Below are positions 53,734 to 64,000 of a DNA stretch of 64,000 nt, piece by piece. The position numbers and the translations under genes are program-made. Origin of the DNA: Symmetrospora coprosmae (taxonomy: Eukaryota > Basidiomycota > Cystobasidiomycetes > Symmetrosporaceae); contig VUYT01000005.1 in NCBI GenBank assembly GCA_008802785.1, forward strand, positions 620,001-684,000. The letters are read 5' to 3'. Numbering within the stretch: the first letter of the stretch is position 1; the number at the start of each line of letters is the position of its first letter. The notes below the pieces were generated by a model. That model worked only from the letters and a program-made list of their open reading frames with translations, made no database searches and was not told where the DNA came from.

Positions 53734-56591
53734 ATGGCAGAGGTCCTTCTCATTGACAACTATGACTCGTGGGTCCACATGCGACCGCGACATTGCAGTC
53801 GTCGAACTTGACGGCTGAGGCATTGCATTGCCATTGCATGCATGCTGCTGCACCCACTCTCTCGGCCTCGACAGATTGTAAGGCCAGACGGGCAAGAAGA
53901 CGCACACACGCACGCCGCACTACTGACCACTCCACCATTCATCGTCATCGTCATCGCCAACACAGCACCTGGAACCTCTACCAGTATCTGAGCCTGCAGC
54001 AAGAGTGCGGGTCCATCACCGTCGTCCGCTCAGGCGATGTCGACCTCGCCACCGTCCTCGCCTCGTACCCCAAAACGAGTCACCTCGTCATCTCACCCGG
54101 GCCTGGGCACCCCTTGAGCGACTCTGGGATCAGCATCGACGCCATGAAGCACTATGCGGGCAAGCTGCCCATCCTTGGCGTGTGCATGGGCCTGCAGTGC
54201 ATATTCGCAGCCTACGGAGGGACCGTCGAGCGCGTCGGAGAGATTGTCCACGGCAAGACGAGCGTCCTCAAGCACGATGGACGGGGTCTCTTCAAAGGCG
54301 TCAAGCCAGATATCAATGGGACGAGGTACCACTCGCTCGCAGGCACACTCGGCACGCTCCCCGCAGACCTCGAGGTCACCTGCAGGACGCCCCGGCTCGG
54401 CCAGTCGGCGCAGGAAGCAGAGACGGACGGCATCGTCATGGGCGTCCGGCACAGGGAATACACCGTAGAGTCCGTTCAGTACCACCCAGAGTCCATCCTC
54501 TCGGAAGCAGGGCAGGAGATGCTCCGGAACTTCCTCAACATGAAGGGCGGACGATGGGAGGACAACCCTGGGTACGGCCTCACAGCTTCGGAGAGAGCGT
54601 CGTCGAGCTCGACCTCAAAGACTGCTGCACACGTCAATGGCGACGACAACGGAAAGAGCAAGAGCAACGGCTCGGCACCCACCATCCTCGACCGCATCTA
54701 TGCGCAGCGACGGCTCGACGTCGAAAAGGCGAAAGCCACTCCCGGAACCTACCCTTCAGACCTCCGCGCCTTCCTCGACCTCCATCTCGGCCCGCCCCGG
54801 ATTTCTTTCTATGACCGTCTCGTTCCTTCCACTGCGGGATCATCATCGTCGTCGTCGTCGTTGTCAGCAGGCGCCAGCGTGGCCCTCATGGCGGAGATGA
54901 AGCGCGCATCGCCTAGCAAGGGCGACATCCTCCCTGCCGACTCGCCCCTGACCTCTGCGTCCATTGGATTGTCGTATGCCCAGGCCGGGGCAGCCGTCAT
55001 CTCGGTGCTCACCGAGCCTACCTGGTTCAAAGGGCAGCTGAACGACATGCTGGCCGTCCGACGCGTCGTCGAGCACTTGCCGCACCGCCCGGCAATCCTC
55101 CGCAAAGACTTCATCTTTGACACGTATCAGATCGACGAGGCGCGCTACTACGGCGCGGACACGGTCCTCCTGATCGTCGCCATGCTCAGCGACGACGAGC
55201 TGCAGCGCCTGTACAACTACGCGCGCTTCACCCGGGGCATGGAGCCGCTCGTCGAGGTCAACAACGCCGACGAGCTCAAGCGCGCTCTGCGCGTCGGCGC
55301 CAAGGTCATCGGCGTCAACAATCGGAACCTGCACGACTTCCAGGTCGACATGGGCACGACGTCGCGCATTGCCGAAATCATCGAGCAGCAGCAGCAGGAC
55401 CAGCTCCGCGAGCAGGCCAATGGCGCGCAGATGGACGCGCGGAAGGTCATTCTCGCTGCACTGTCGGGCATCACTGGCAGGGAGGACGTCGTGAGGTATC
55501 AGAAGGAGGGCGTCGGTGCTGTCCTCGTGGGCGAGTCTCTGATGCGCGCAGAGGACAAGGGCAAATTTGTCCGCACGCTGCTCGGCATCCCCTCGCCAGA
55601 AGCGAAGGCATCAGCATCGTCGTCCGCAGCAAGGCGGCCCAGCTTGACGAGCCCACCGGACGGCTTTGCGACCGAGGACTCGTATGCCAGCAAACCGCAG
55701 CTGGAGGCGCCCTCCAGTGCGAACGGCACATCATGTCAGTATGCACCGCTCGTCAAGATCTGCGGGATCAAGACACCCGAAGCTGCCCTTGTAGCCGCAG
55801 AGGCTGGTGCCGACTTCCTCGGACTCATCTTTGTGCCAAAGTCGAAGCGGTATGTCTCGCTCGCAGAAGCGAAAGCGATTGTCGATGCCGTGCGCACCCG
55901 CCGAGGTGGCGGAAGAGCCTCTGGCAGCCAGATTTCCAGTGACGGCAAGGGCAAAGGAGCCGTATCGCAAACTGCGGCAGCCCTTGATGGCACATCCGAC
56001 TTTTTCGCGTTGCAAGCAAAGCGGCTCGCGCTGCCCCTGTCTACGGGCGGGCCGCGGATAGTGGGTGTTTTCCAAGACCAGTCGCTCGGGACGGTGCTCG
56101 AGGCGCTCGAATATCTCAAGCTCGACGTCGTGCAGCTGCATGGTTCGGAGCCGGCCGAGTGGTCCCGCACCCTGGGCGTCCCCACGTTCCGCGCCTTCCA
56201 CGTGGACGAAGCGTACGCCGAGATCGACCTCGCAACTGCTTCGTCGCCGTCGTCCCCGTCGGCAGCGACGGCGCACGCGCTGCAGGAAGCGCAGCGACCG
56301 GGATACCACAGCATCGCGCTGCTCGACACCAAGGTCGCCGGGTCGGCCGTGTCTGGCGGTGCGGGCAAGACGTTCGACTGGAGCCTTGCGCGCCGGCTTG
56401 TGCAGGACAGCAGCCTCCCGCTTGTCCTCGCGGGAGGGCTCGAGGTGGGCAATGTCGGCAATGCGGTCCGCCTCGTGCAGCCGTGGGCGCTCGATGTCAG
56501 CGGGGGAGTAGAGACGGACGGGAAGAAGGACCTCGACAAGATCAGACAGTTCATTAGAGCTGCAAAAGGGGCTGCAGATGTGGTCGCCTAG
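53734..56591 (+). CDS. TRP1: Trifunctional tryptophan enzyme: glutamine amidotransferase, IGPS, PRAI
   Basis: Two exons (53734-53768, 53966-56591) give 886 aa. Residues 1 to about 215 are the TrpG glutamine amidotransferase (LLIDNYDS, ISPGPGHP, LGVCMGLQC with the nucleophilic Cys, SVQYHPESIL with the His/Glu). About 250-590 is indole-3-glycerol-phosphate synthase (MAEMKRASPSKGDI, ILRKDFIFDTYQIDEAR, GVNNRNLHDFQVD, GVGAVLVGESLMR). From about 602 is phosphoribosylanthranilate isomerase (PLVKICGIKTPEAALVAAEA, DVVQLHGSE, LLDTKV, PLVLAGGLEVGNVGNAV). The order is the filamentous-fungal and basidiomycete TRP1 fusion, serving steps 1, 3 and 4 of the pathway. With the only good GT-AG splice the usual Phe of NYDSF is missing (YDS-TWN). 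Confidence 0.96.
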
Positions 56592-56941
56592 GGTATGCGA
56601 TTGTGGGGCTCTGTGGCTCTCGGTCAGCGGAAATGCGGAAATGCAGACTGCCGGGAGCTTGCTCAACGGCGCGGCAGAGTCCGCCACACGGTGTCCATCG
56701 ATGCGACACGCTACGCTTAGTCTGCTATTATTGTTCTGCCCTCTTGCTGCATTGATTTATCTCGATGGGTCCGTGCGGCGTGTCATCTAACCAAGGTTAA
56801 GGAGTCCGGGCTGCCACGCTTATCGCGTTCCCTTACCCCGACCTCGAGCTCCGAAAAAAAAAGGCACCGACGGGACACCGACCAGCACAACGACAGAATC
56901 AGCAGTAGCATAACCGCAGCCGGAGCTGCACAAGGGAGAGG
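56592..56941. promoter_or_regulatory. TRP1 3' flank and transportin promoter
   Basis: These 350 bp hold an A-run (nine A) at about 56854-56862 and a GC-rich leader before the ATG at 56942. No gene is seen. Confidence 0.5.
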
Positions 56942-59900
56942 ATGAGCGCAGTCGGAGAGCAGCAGTCCTCGCTGGTGGGCGGAGGAGGAGGGGGAGCAGC
57001 TGCAACACTGTGGCAGCCTCAGCCTGGCGGGCTCCAGGACCTGATCCAGTGCCTGAAGGATGCAGAGTCCGGGGATTCGGCCACGCAGCGGCTCGTCCTC
57101 GAGGTGGGTCAGGGCTGGCCATAGCAGCAGCAGCAGCAGCAGCAGTAGCAGCGGCGACGCTGTCTGCAGGCAAGGCAATCACTGACGTTGCTGCTTCTGT
57201 TCCCCTTGGGGCCCTTCCCCTTGTCCGCGTATCGCCTGTCATCTGTGGCCGTGCGCGCACTGCGATCCTATACGATTCTACCCGCGCTCGTACCGCTGTC
57301 CGCGTCTCATGCGGCACCTTTCCAGCGCATGGAGTCGTTCGCCGACATCCCAGATTATACCAACTACCTCGGCTTCATCTTCACGCAGCTCCCAGATCAG
57401 CCAGAGAATGTCCGCTGGCGCGCTGGACTGACGCTCAAGAACAATATACGCACCCGGCTCGAGGTCTACACGCCCGAGGTCATTGGCTACTTGAAGGAGG
57501 TCATCTTTGGTGCGTTGTCTGTTCGTTAATTCAGCCTCGTGGCCAAGCGCGACGCGCGCGCGCAGTCTGAGCCATCCATGCATGCACGCATGGACCTTCC
57601 CGGAGGTTCGCTCACACTCATGCTCTGCACCATCACGCCCTGCTCTGCTGCAGTTGCTTTGACGGACCATGCACACTTCATCAGGACTACCGCAGCGTCT
57701 GTCGTCGACTGGCTTTACAGAGGCATCGGCCCAGAAAATTGGCCAGAGGCCTTGACAAAGCTGCTGCAGATGGCCGAGTCGCAGGACAAGTTCGCACAGG
57801 AAGTGAGCTGCTCTGCTAAACGTCTAGACTTGTGGCAGAGACGCTGACGCTGTGCTCTCCACTTCCTGCTCGGTTCGCGCGGCATCCGCTTAGGGCGCCA
57901 TCAAAGCCCTGTCCAATATCTGCTCCGAGATCCCGCGCTATCTCTCCGACATGGAGATCAACGGTCAGCGGCCTTTCGACTATGTCATTCCGCGCATCGT
58001 CGAGCTCCTCGCCTCGCCAAATGACAAGGTCCGCATCGAGGCCCTGACCATCTGCAACCAGTTCATCGAACCGCCGGCCCCGCCAAACGGACTCGCAAAG
58101 TGCGGCGACGCCTTCCTTACGCAAGTCTTCAAGCTCGCAAGCGACACGAACATCGAAGTCCGCAAATTGGTGTGCCAAGCGTTCAACCTGCTTGTAGCGA
58201 GCTGGGCCGAGAAGCTCGTGCCGAGCCTCAAGAACATCATCGACTTTATGCTGTACTCGACGCAGGACGAGGACGAAGGCGTTGCGCTGCAGGCGGCCGA
58301 GTTCTGGCTCACGCTCGTGGAGGAACCGGAGCTACCAGAGCACCTGAAGCCGCACCTGCTCAACGTCATCCCCGTCCTCCTCAAGGGCATGGTTTACAGC
58401 GACACGGACCAGGCTGTCTTTGACCAGGACAACGAGGACGCCGCCAAGCCAGACAAGGAGTCCGACATCAAGCCCAGGACGTACGGCAGCAAAGCGCACG
58501 GCTCGCATGCCAAGCAGGACCCGAGCTTTGGCAATGGACAGGCCAGCACGTCCAAGTCCATAGGCAAGATTGACGCCAATGGAGGGGGGGACGACGAGGA
58601 CGCGGTGGAGGATGACGATGATGATGACGATGACGATGACGACGATGAGGAAGACCCATACGCGGACTGGACCGTCCGCAAGTGCTGCGCGGCTGCGATG
58701 GACATGATGGCGACGACCTTCAGCGAGGAGATCTTGCCAATCATCCTGCCACATCTGCAGTCACAGCTTGAGAGCAATGACTGGAAGCAGCGGGAAGCAG
58801 GCATTTTGGCGCTCGGGGCGATCGCAGAAGGTGAGTTCCCAGGTGCGTGCTCGAGCGCCTATGGTCAACCGGCTGATATCCTTGCTTCGTCGCCTCGCAG
58901 GCTGCATGGCTGGTGTTGAGCCACATCTACCCAGCCTCATACCCTTCCTCTTTGACAGCTTGAAGCACGAGAAGGTGCGTCTGGATATCTACGAGAAGCA
59001 GCGGAGAAGACGACAAGGCTGATGTTCGCACCACATTCTCGCTCCTGCAGCCCCTCGTCCGGTCAATAGCTTGCTGGACCCTTGGACGCTACTCGGCCTG
59101 GTGCGTCCCAGAGGGCGGCGACCCAGAGCACAAAGCCCGTTTCTTCGAACCTACCATTCAGGGTCTGCTGGCGACGACGTGCGACAACAACAAGCGCGTG
59201 CAGGAGGCGGGATGCTCTGCTTTCGCGACGCTCGAAGAGATTGCCGGACCGGAACTCGAGCCGTATCTACCCATCATCCTCCCCACCCTTGTCTCCGCGT
59301 TCCATCGGTACCAGCAGAAGAACCTGCTCATCCTCTACGATGCCATCGGTACCCTCGCGGACGCCGTCGGTCTCGCACTAAACCGGGACGAATACATCCA
59401 CATCCTCATGCCCCCACTGATTGCAAAGTGGCAGTCGGTGGACGACCTCGACACCGACATCATCCCGCTTCTAGAGGTGAGTGTTTCTGAGGCAACTGCG
59501 CGATTGTCCTGAGCGGAGCTGACCTTCGCCCCTGCGCTCGCAGTGCCTGTCGTCGGTCGTGCTTGGCCTTGGACCTGGCTTTGCTGCGTACGCCCCGCCT
59601 GTATTCGAGCGTTGCGTCAGCATCGTCAGCGCCTGCCTTATCAACTACCAGGCTTTCCTAGCGGACACCTCAGCCGAGCTGGATGAGCCAGACAAGACGC
59701 ACCTAATTGTCGCTCTGGATCTTCTTTCCGGTCTCACGCAAGCGCTGGGCCCGCACATCCAGGCATACTTCGCTGGGGCAAAGCCATCACTCATCGAACT
59801 GATGATTGCGTGCTTTGGCGTGAGTGGCGAGAAGTGCTTGAAGACTCGGCTCGGGCTGATTCTGTGTCTATCTCTACGTCTGCAGTACCCGGAACCACCG

Positions 59901-60690
59901 GTGAAGCAGTCTGCTTTCGCGCTTTTGGGCGACACGGCCATCTCTGCTTTTGGCGTGCTGCAGCCGATGCTGCCGCAGGTCATGCCGCACGTTGTGGAGG
60001 CCATCTCCCCCGAGGTGCGACCGGAGTTTGTCAGCGTGTGCAACAACGCGGCGTGGTGCGCCGGCGAGATTTCGCTCAAGCACGGCGCGCAGATGGAGGC
60101 GTACGTCGCGCCGCTCATGCAGCGGCTCGTCCCGCTCCTGCTCAATGCCAAAGCCGCACGGAGCTTGACGGAGAACGCAGCCGTCACGATTGGCCGCCTG
60201 GCGTTCGTGTGCCCGCAGCTCGTCGCGCCTCACCTGGGCATCTTCCTCAAGCAGTGGTGCGATGCACTGGCAGAGATCAAGGACAATGACGAGAAGGATT
60301 CGGCATTCCGAGGCATCTGCTTGGCCATTCAATCGAATCCCAACGGAGCTGCAGAGGTGAGTCCGGATATCTGACGTGTATTTGATTCCGAGTTCAGACA
60401 ATGCTAATGCACCCAGCACGCAGCACTTCGGCTCCTTCCTCAATGCGCTTGTCCGGTGGAGAACCCCTTCGGCCGAGTTGTCGAGCATGTTTGACTTGGT
60501 ACGTCAACAGGCTCTTCCAGTCTGCTCATCTCGCCTACTGATCCGGTTATCCGAATGCGCTCGTCGTCGTCGCACTCGAAGATTCTGCACGGCATCAAGG
60601 ACATGACGGGTCAGGAGCAATGGGATGTTCAGATGGCACAGATGCCTCCGGCCATCACGCAGTGCCTGCGCGAGAAGTACGGCGTTTAAA
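56942..60690 (+). CDS. KAP104: Transportin (karyopherin beta-2, Kap104 family)
   Basis: A multi-exon HEAT-repeat importin. The start has [20 protein letters not shown] followed by [16 protein letters not shown] and [20 protein letters not shown], the transportin N-terminus. Then come [21 protein letters not shown] repeats with [20 protein letters not shown], the acidic H8 loop with a run of about twelve Asp (58614-58650) before [48 protein letters not shown], then [15 protein letters not shown] and a C-terminal [16 protein letters not shown]. It imports PY-NLS cargo such as hnRNP-type proteins; the H8 loop drives cargo release by Ran-GTP. Late introns near 60358-60417 and 60499-60585 must be removed to rebuild the C-terminus. 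Confidence 0.93.
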
Positions 60691-61086
60691 AGCGATGGGG
60701 CAGAAACACTGGAGTCCGCGCAGACTAGCTGCATTACTGCATTATTGAGACGAATGACACAAGCAAACGAACATGCATTCCAAAAGCTCTACACTCTTTT
60801 TACCCAGATTTCATACCCACGCTTCGTCCTGTATTGACGTGTGTGGCGCATCGAGTAGCACTTTCAGCTTCGACGGTGACCGTGGATGAGCAAGGCCCTC
60901 ACAGACGTAGAGGGGGACCATGCCTTCTGCAATCGAACCGGCCTAAGCGTAACATCACTTCTCATTGATCGATTAAACGACATACGTAGAGGCGCTGCTG
61001 CTTCGTACATGCCAAGGTCATGTTATTCGTGAATCGTGCAAGTTTCACTCGCCATCGCGTTCCTCCCGATCCCGCAAGTGAGGCTG
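60691..61086. other. Intergenic between converging transportin and lectin genes
   Basis: These 396 bp hold two 3' UTRs. Nothing further is recognised. Confidence 0.55.
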
Positions 61087-62832
61087 CTAGAAGCGCTTTG
61101 CCGACTTCTTGCTCCGATAGCTCTTGAAGACGATGACCGCGACGCAGACCAGGACCGCGAGGAAGAGCCACTTGACGATAGCAAACAGCCAGCTCCCAAA
61201 GCCGCCTCCGGACGAGCTGCCCGAGCCGCGTGCGCTGTACTTGCTGCCCCCACGCTTCTTGGTCGCCGAGCCGGGCACGGGCGGGTGCCAGACGACATTG
61301 TGCGTCGAGATGCTGATAATGTCGTGCTCGTCCGACACGTCGCCCGTGTGCGCCGAGAATCCCATGTAGATGGTCGGGGGCAGCGTCACGTTCTTGAGCG
61401 TGAAGCACGTCGTCCACTTGTCCCATTCTTCATGCTGCAGAGCGAGCTGGAAAGCGAGCGAGACAAGCAGAGTCGGCGGCTCGGCATGTGCGAGCTCGTT
61501 CAGGTGCTGGCAGTCAGGGCTCACCTCGAGGAAGTGATTCTTGAAGTACGTCAGCTTGCCCTTTGCCGTGATTTCCGTCCGGCGGAAGTCGAGCTAGACA
61601 CGACGAGAGAGGTGCGGACTGTTGTCAGATCTCACGCTCGACACGGTGTAGGGCATTCACCGGAAGCACTCACCGAACACCTGCCTGCCTCCTGGCCGGC
61701 ACCGTCCTTGCCCACATCGTAGGTCTTGGTTCCGTCGTTCAGGATAGCAACCACTTCCGGAAACGAATACTGCCAGACGGATCGTCAGAATGCTTGCCCA
61801 CAATAGAGACAGAGCTGGCCACAGGTGTGCTCACCGAATGCCGGGAGTTGGCGTAAGTGTCGAACATGATGCCGAGGCCATCCCACCGATCTGCACGAGG
61901 GAGATAGGACAATGGCAGTGCAGGTAATAATAACGGTCATGTCATCCAATGTCGTTCTTCGTGGCATCCTTGGCAAGATCGTAGCCCACCCGTGCTGCCA
62001 AAGACAGGCCCGAAGCCGGCCCGCTCCTTTGTCAACCACATTGCGAACCCGTCGCCGTACAGAGAGTTGCTCTTTCCGTCGACCCGGAACTCAAACTCGA
62101 CTTCGAAGGCTGTCGGTGTCAAGGGCTGGCAAGCACACAGGCGGTCAGCGCGTCCAGCGAGACCAGGCCGGGGGGCTGCCACTTTGGCAGGCTAAGTCAG
62201 ACGTACCAGCCGCGACCACAGCCATCCCGCTTGCGATTTGCGGTCCTGCGTGAGACGGATGTGCTTGTTCGTATTGATGACGCTCGAGCCGCCAAAATCG
62301 AACCTGTTGGGTGGGCGCGTGTGACAGGCCGGCAGGAACACGTCGGTCAGTGCGTTCCGTTGTGCCTGACGCGGGCGCGAGCAGACTACGCCAGAGCGCG
62401 AGGACGTACCATCGATTTTGGAGATCCGAGTCGACGTAGGCTGTACATGGGAGCAGGGGCGCAGGTGAGCTGCTAGCCTTGTGCGTCGCAGATGGAATGC
62501 TTCGAGGCCGAGACGCGCCCGCCCACTCACGAGCATAGATGGAGTGCGTCCGGAGCGGGACTGCCAGGAAGGAGAGAGGCCCATCACGCCGCGAGGCGAG
62601 CATCGAGCATAGCAGCGGTGAGCTCGGTGCACCGTGTGATATGCGAACACTGCCGGGACGCACCTGTCCGTTCTGTGACGCCTCCCTGTCCCGGCTCGAA
62701 CGTCTTCTCGATGGTCTGCGCCGACTTGCCCTTTGCAGACACAGCGACCACGAGCTGCGCGAGCAGCAGCAGCAGCAGCGTCGTCGCAACGCTGCACCGT
62801 ACCGGCATGCCAGACGACGTCCCTTCGCCCAT
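61087..62832 (-). CDS. L-type lectin cargo receptor (VIP36/Emp47-like)
   Basis: A multi-exon gene. The start MGEGTSSGMPVRCSVATTL leads into a signal peptide (LLLLLLAQLVVAVSA). The lectin domain follows: PYVDSDLQNRW, FDFGGSSVINTNKHIRLTQD, RKSQAGWLWSR, FEVEFEFRVDGKSN, YGDGFAMWLTKERAGFGPVF, DRWDGLGIMFDTYAN, with carbohydrate and calcium residues in the GDGFAMW and DTYAN segments, then LPPTIYMGFSAHTGDVSDEH. A Gly/Ser linker precedes one C-terminal span (WLFAIVKWLFLAVLVCVAVI) and a short Lys/Arg-rich tail ending KKSAKRF. Such type I proteins cycle between ER and Golgi and carry glycoproteins. No coiled coil of the ERGIC-53 kind is seen, closer to VIP36. Confidence 0.9.
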
Positions 62833-62956
62833 GTCCGCTATGTATGTGATGCTGCTGTGGTGGGTGAACTGCAACGGGCACTGACAAGACGCGCCGTGCC
62901 TTTCGGGCTGCCGCCCCGTCGTGCAGAAGAGGGGCCCGCCCAAACATCGGACGGAG

Positions 62957-62980
62957 CTCTCTCTCTCTCTCTCTCTCTCT
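62957..62980. repeat. (CT)n microsatellite
   Basis: An uninterrupted run of about twelve CT units is followed by a (CA)n run in the short interval upstream of the lectin gene. Confidence 0.95.
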
Positions 62981-63043
62981 GTCGCACTCACACACACATA
63001 CACGCACATTGACGGCATAGCCAGGAAGCGCCAATAACGCGAC

Positions 63044-64000
63044 ATGTTCACCAACGAGAGCATCAATGCACGCGTCGCCCATCAATGCACGCGTCGCCCA
63101 GTTCGCGCGCACGGAGGATCTCAAGAACCTCTCGCTCGTCTCGAGAAAGTGGCGAGAACGAGCGTGAGGCTCTTTCACTTCCCCTTCCCTCAATAGGGCT
63201 CAGTATTCCGCATTCGCTTCTCTCGTCAGGGAACCAATCCTCTTCGCTACGGCGCGCCTCTCTTTCGGACGTGGTCGACGAGCCAAAGACTTCATACAGG
63301 CGGCCAGAAACCGCAACCTGGTCGCGTCGGGGTTACTCCGCTATTGCCGCACTCTCGTCATAGACATCTACCCTGATACTCAGCGAAGGCCCCGGGGAGC
63401 GACATCCGTCCTCTCTTCCCGGATGGCCTCGCCGCTGTCTGCCCTCACCTTCGGTACCTGCGGCTGGACGCCATGACGGAGGCCGATGCCATTGCTCTCA
63501 TCGATCCCCTCTTTGCTGTGGCTACGGGGAGTGGCCACGCCTCGCAGCTGAAGCTCAGCCTCGGATTGCTACCGAACCCATTCGCGGGTCCGACCGTTCC
63601 CTGGCCCGAAGTGACGGCAAAGGACGAAGCGATGGGGCTCGCTTTCGGCGCTTGGGCGCCAAACGTCGTTGCTCTCCGTCTCTACTATCCGACCATTACG
63701 AAGGCCACTCTCGAGAATCTCGGCAAACTGTCTCAACTCGCGTACCTCCGGCTGTACAGCATCAGCCGGCTCGTAGACGAGAAGAGTCTGCCGCTCGTCA
63801 CCCTTCCCGCACTGCAGTCGATGAAGTGCTCTGAGATGGACGGCGACAGCTTCCAGGACGCCTTCTTTACGTGGGATGACCTGATGCCAAAGCTCAAAAC
63901 GCCAAACCTGGTCAGTCTGGCCTTCACGGCAATGCAGGAACAGGACCTCAACGCAGAGGCAGAGACCTATGGAGACAACGAGTACGAGCGGGCATTCATG
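63044..64000 (+). pseudogene. F-box/LRR-like gene, partial at the right edge, frame disturbed
   Basis: From ATG 63044 the protein begins MFTNESINARVA and would continue QFARTEDLKNLSLVSRKW, an F-box-like start, if one copy of an exact 19-nt tandem duplication (63062-63080, 63081-63099) were absent. ATG 63066 inside the first copy gives an in-frame shorter start. Next, either a stop or a 33-nt GT-AG intron (63164-63196) follows RKWRER, then FASLVREPILFATARLSFG and LLRYCRTLVIDIYPD. Near 63375-63385 the frame changes to one reading LFPDGLAAVCPHLRYLRLDA and leucine-rich repeats (NVVALRLYYPTITKATLENL) to the window end. It is either a decaying gene or one with very short introns. F-box/LRR proteins recruit substrates to SCF ubiquitin ligases. 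Confidence 0.5.
63062..63099 (+). repeat. Exact 19-nt tandem duplication
   Basis: The unit ATCAATGCACGCGTCGCCC occurs twice head to tail with no mismatch. It shifts the frame of the F-box-like gene relative to the upstream ATG. Confidence 0.95.

Noticed and set aside
55731-56687. A 318-codon minus-strand frame over the TRP1 3' half
   Set aside because: It is antisense to the PRAI domain, with no recognisable features.

Overview
The window is nuclear DNA of a gene-dense, GC-rich fungus. Genes carry many short GT-AG introns (mostly 55-90 nt). The content is fungal: a trifunctional TRP1 (glutamine amidotransferase, IGPS, PRAI), the DASH subunit DAD1, family-90 glycosyltransferases of the capsule-xylosyltransferase type, and a Zn2Cys6-like protein. 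Architecture and composition suggest a basidiomycete, perhaps Ustilaginomycotina; that placement is inference. I recognised no rRNA, tRNA, CRISPR array or retroelement.

Left part (1-15.4 kb): a minus-strand N-terminus that looks like methionine aminopeptidase 2 lies at the edge. Three large plus-strand genes follow that do not look like housekeeping genes: a UPF1-like superfamily 1 helicase (1240-4161), a Zn2Cys6-like protein ending in BRCT-like modules (4801-8502), and a roughly 2,020-residue protein (8898-15366). The last joins a complete XPG/FEN1-type nuclease to a complete Fanzor (eukaryotic TnpB-like, RuvC plus zinc ribbon) nuclease in one reading frame. A hairpin-forming repeat lies upstream of the helicase, and weaker relatives lie upstream of the other two. 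This XPG-Fanzor fusion with its helicase and BRCT neighbours is the best candidate for an undescribed system.

Middle part (16-39.7 kb): RPS0 and RPS2 form a divergent ribosomal pair. TOA1 (TFIIA large subunit) is divergent from ATP16 (F1 ATP synthase delta). A PWWP chromatin reader follows, then a tandem pair of GT90 glycosyltransferases, PRPP synthetase, and DBP10 (ribosome biogenesis helicase) flanked by two paralogous polytopic membrane protein genes, one frameshifted. A small four-exon DAD1 gene sits in what otherwise looks like intergenic DNA.

Right part (39.8-64 kb): an FMN-dependent 2-hydroxyacid dehydrogenase, a large unrecognised protein, an intracellular-type GH13 alpha-amylase split by tiny exons, PHO88/SND3, a secreted AA7-type FAD oxidase, a polytopic membrane protein, TRP1, transportin (KAP104), an L-type lectin cargo receptor, and an F-box/LRR-like gene cut by the right edge.

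Microexons are a theme. RPS2 needs one 9-nt exon, the amylase needs two, both GT90 genes share a 16-nt exon, and the amylase and ATP16 each have a 23-nt exon. In the amylase, one microexon lies inside a local tandem duplication that shows how an intron can arise.
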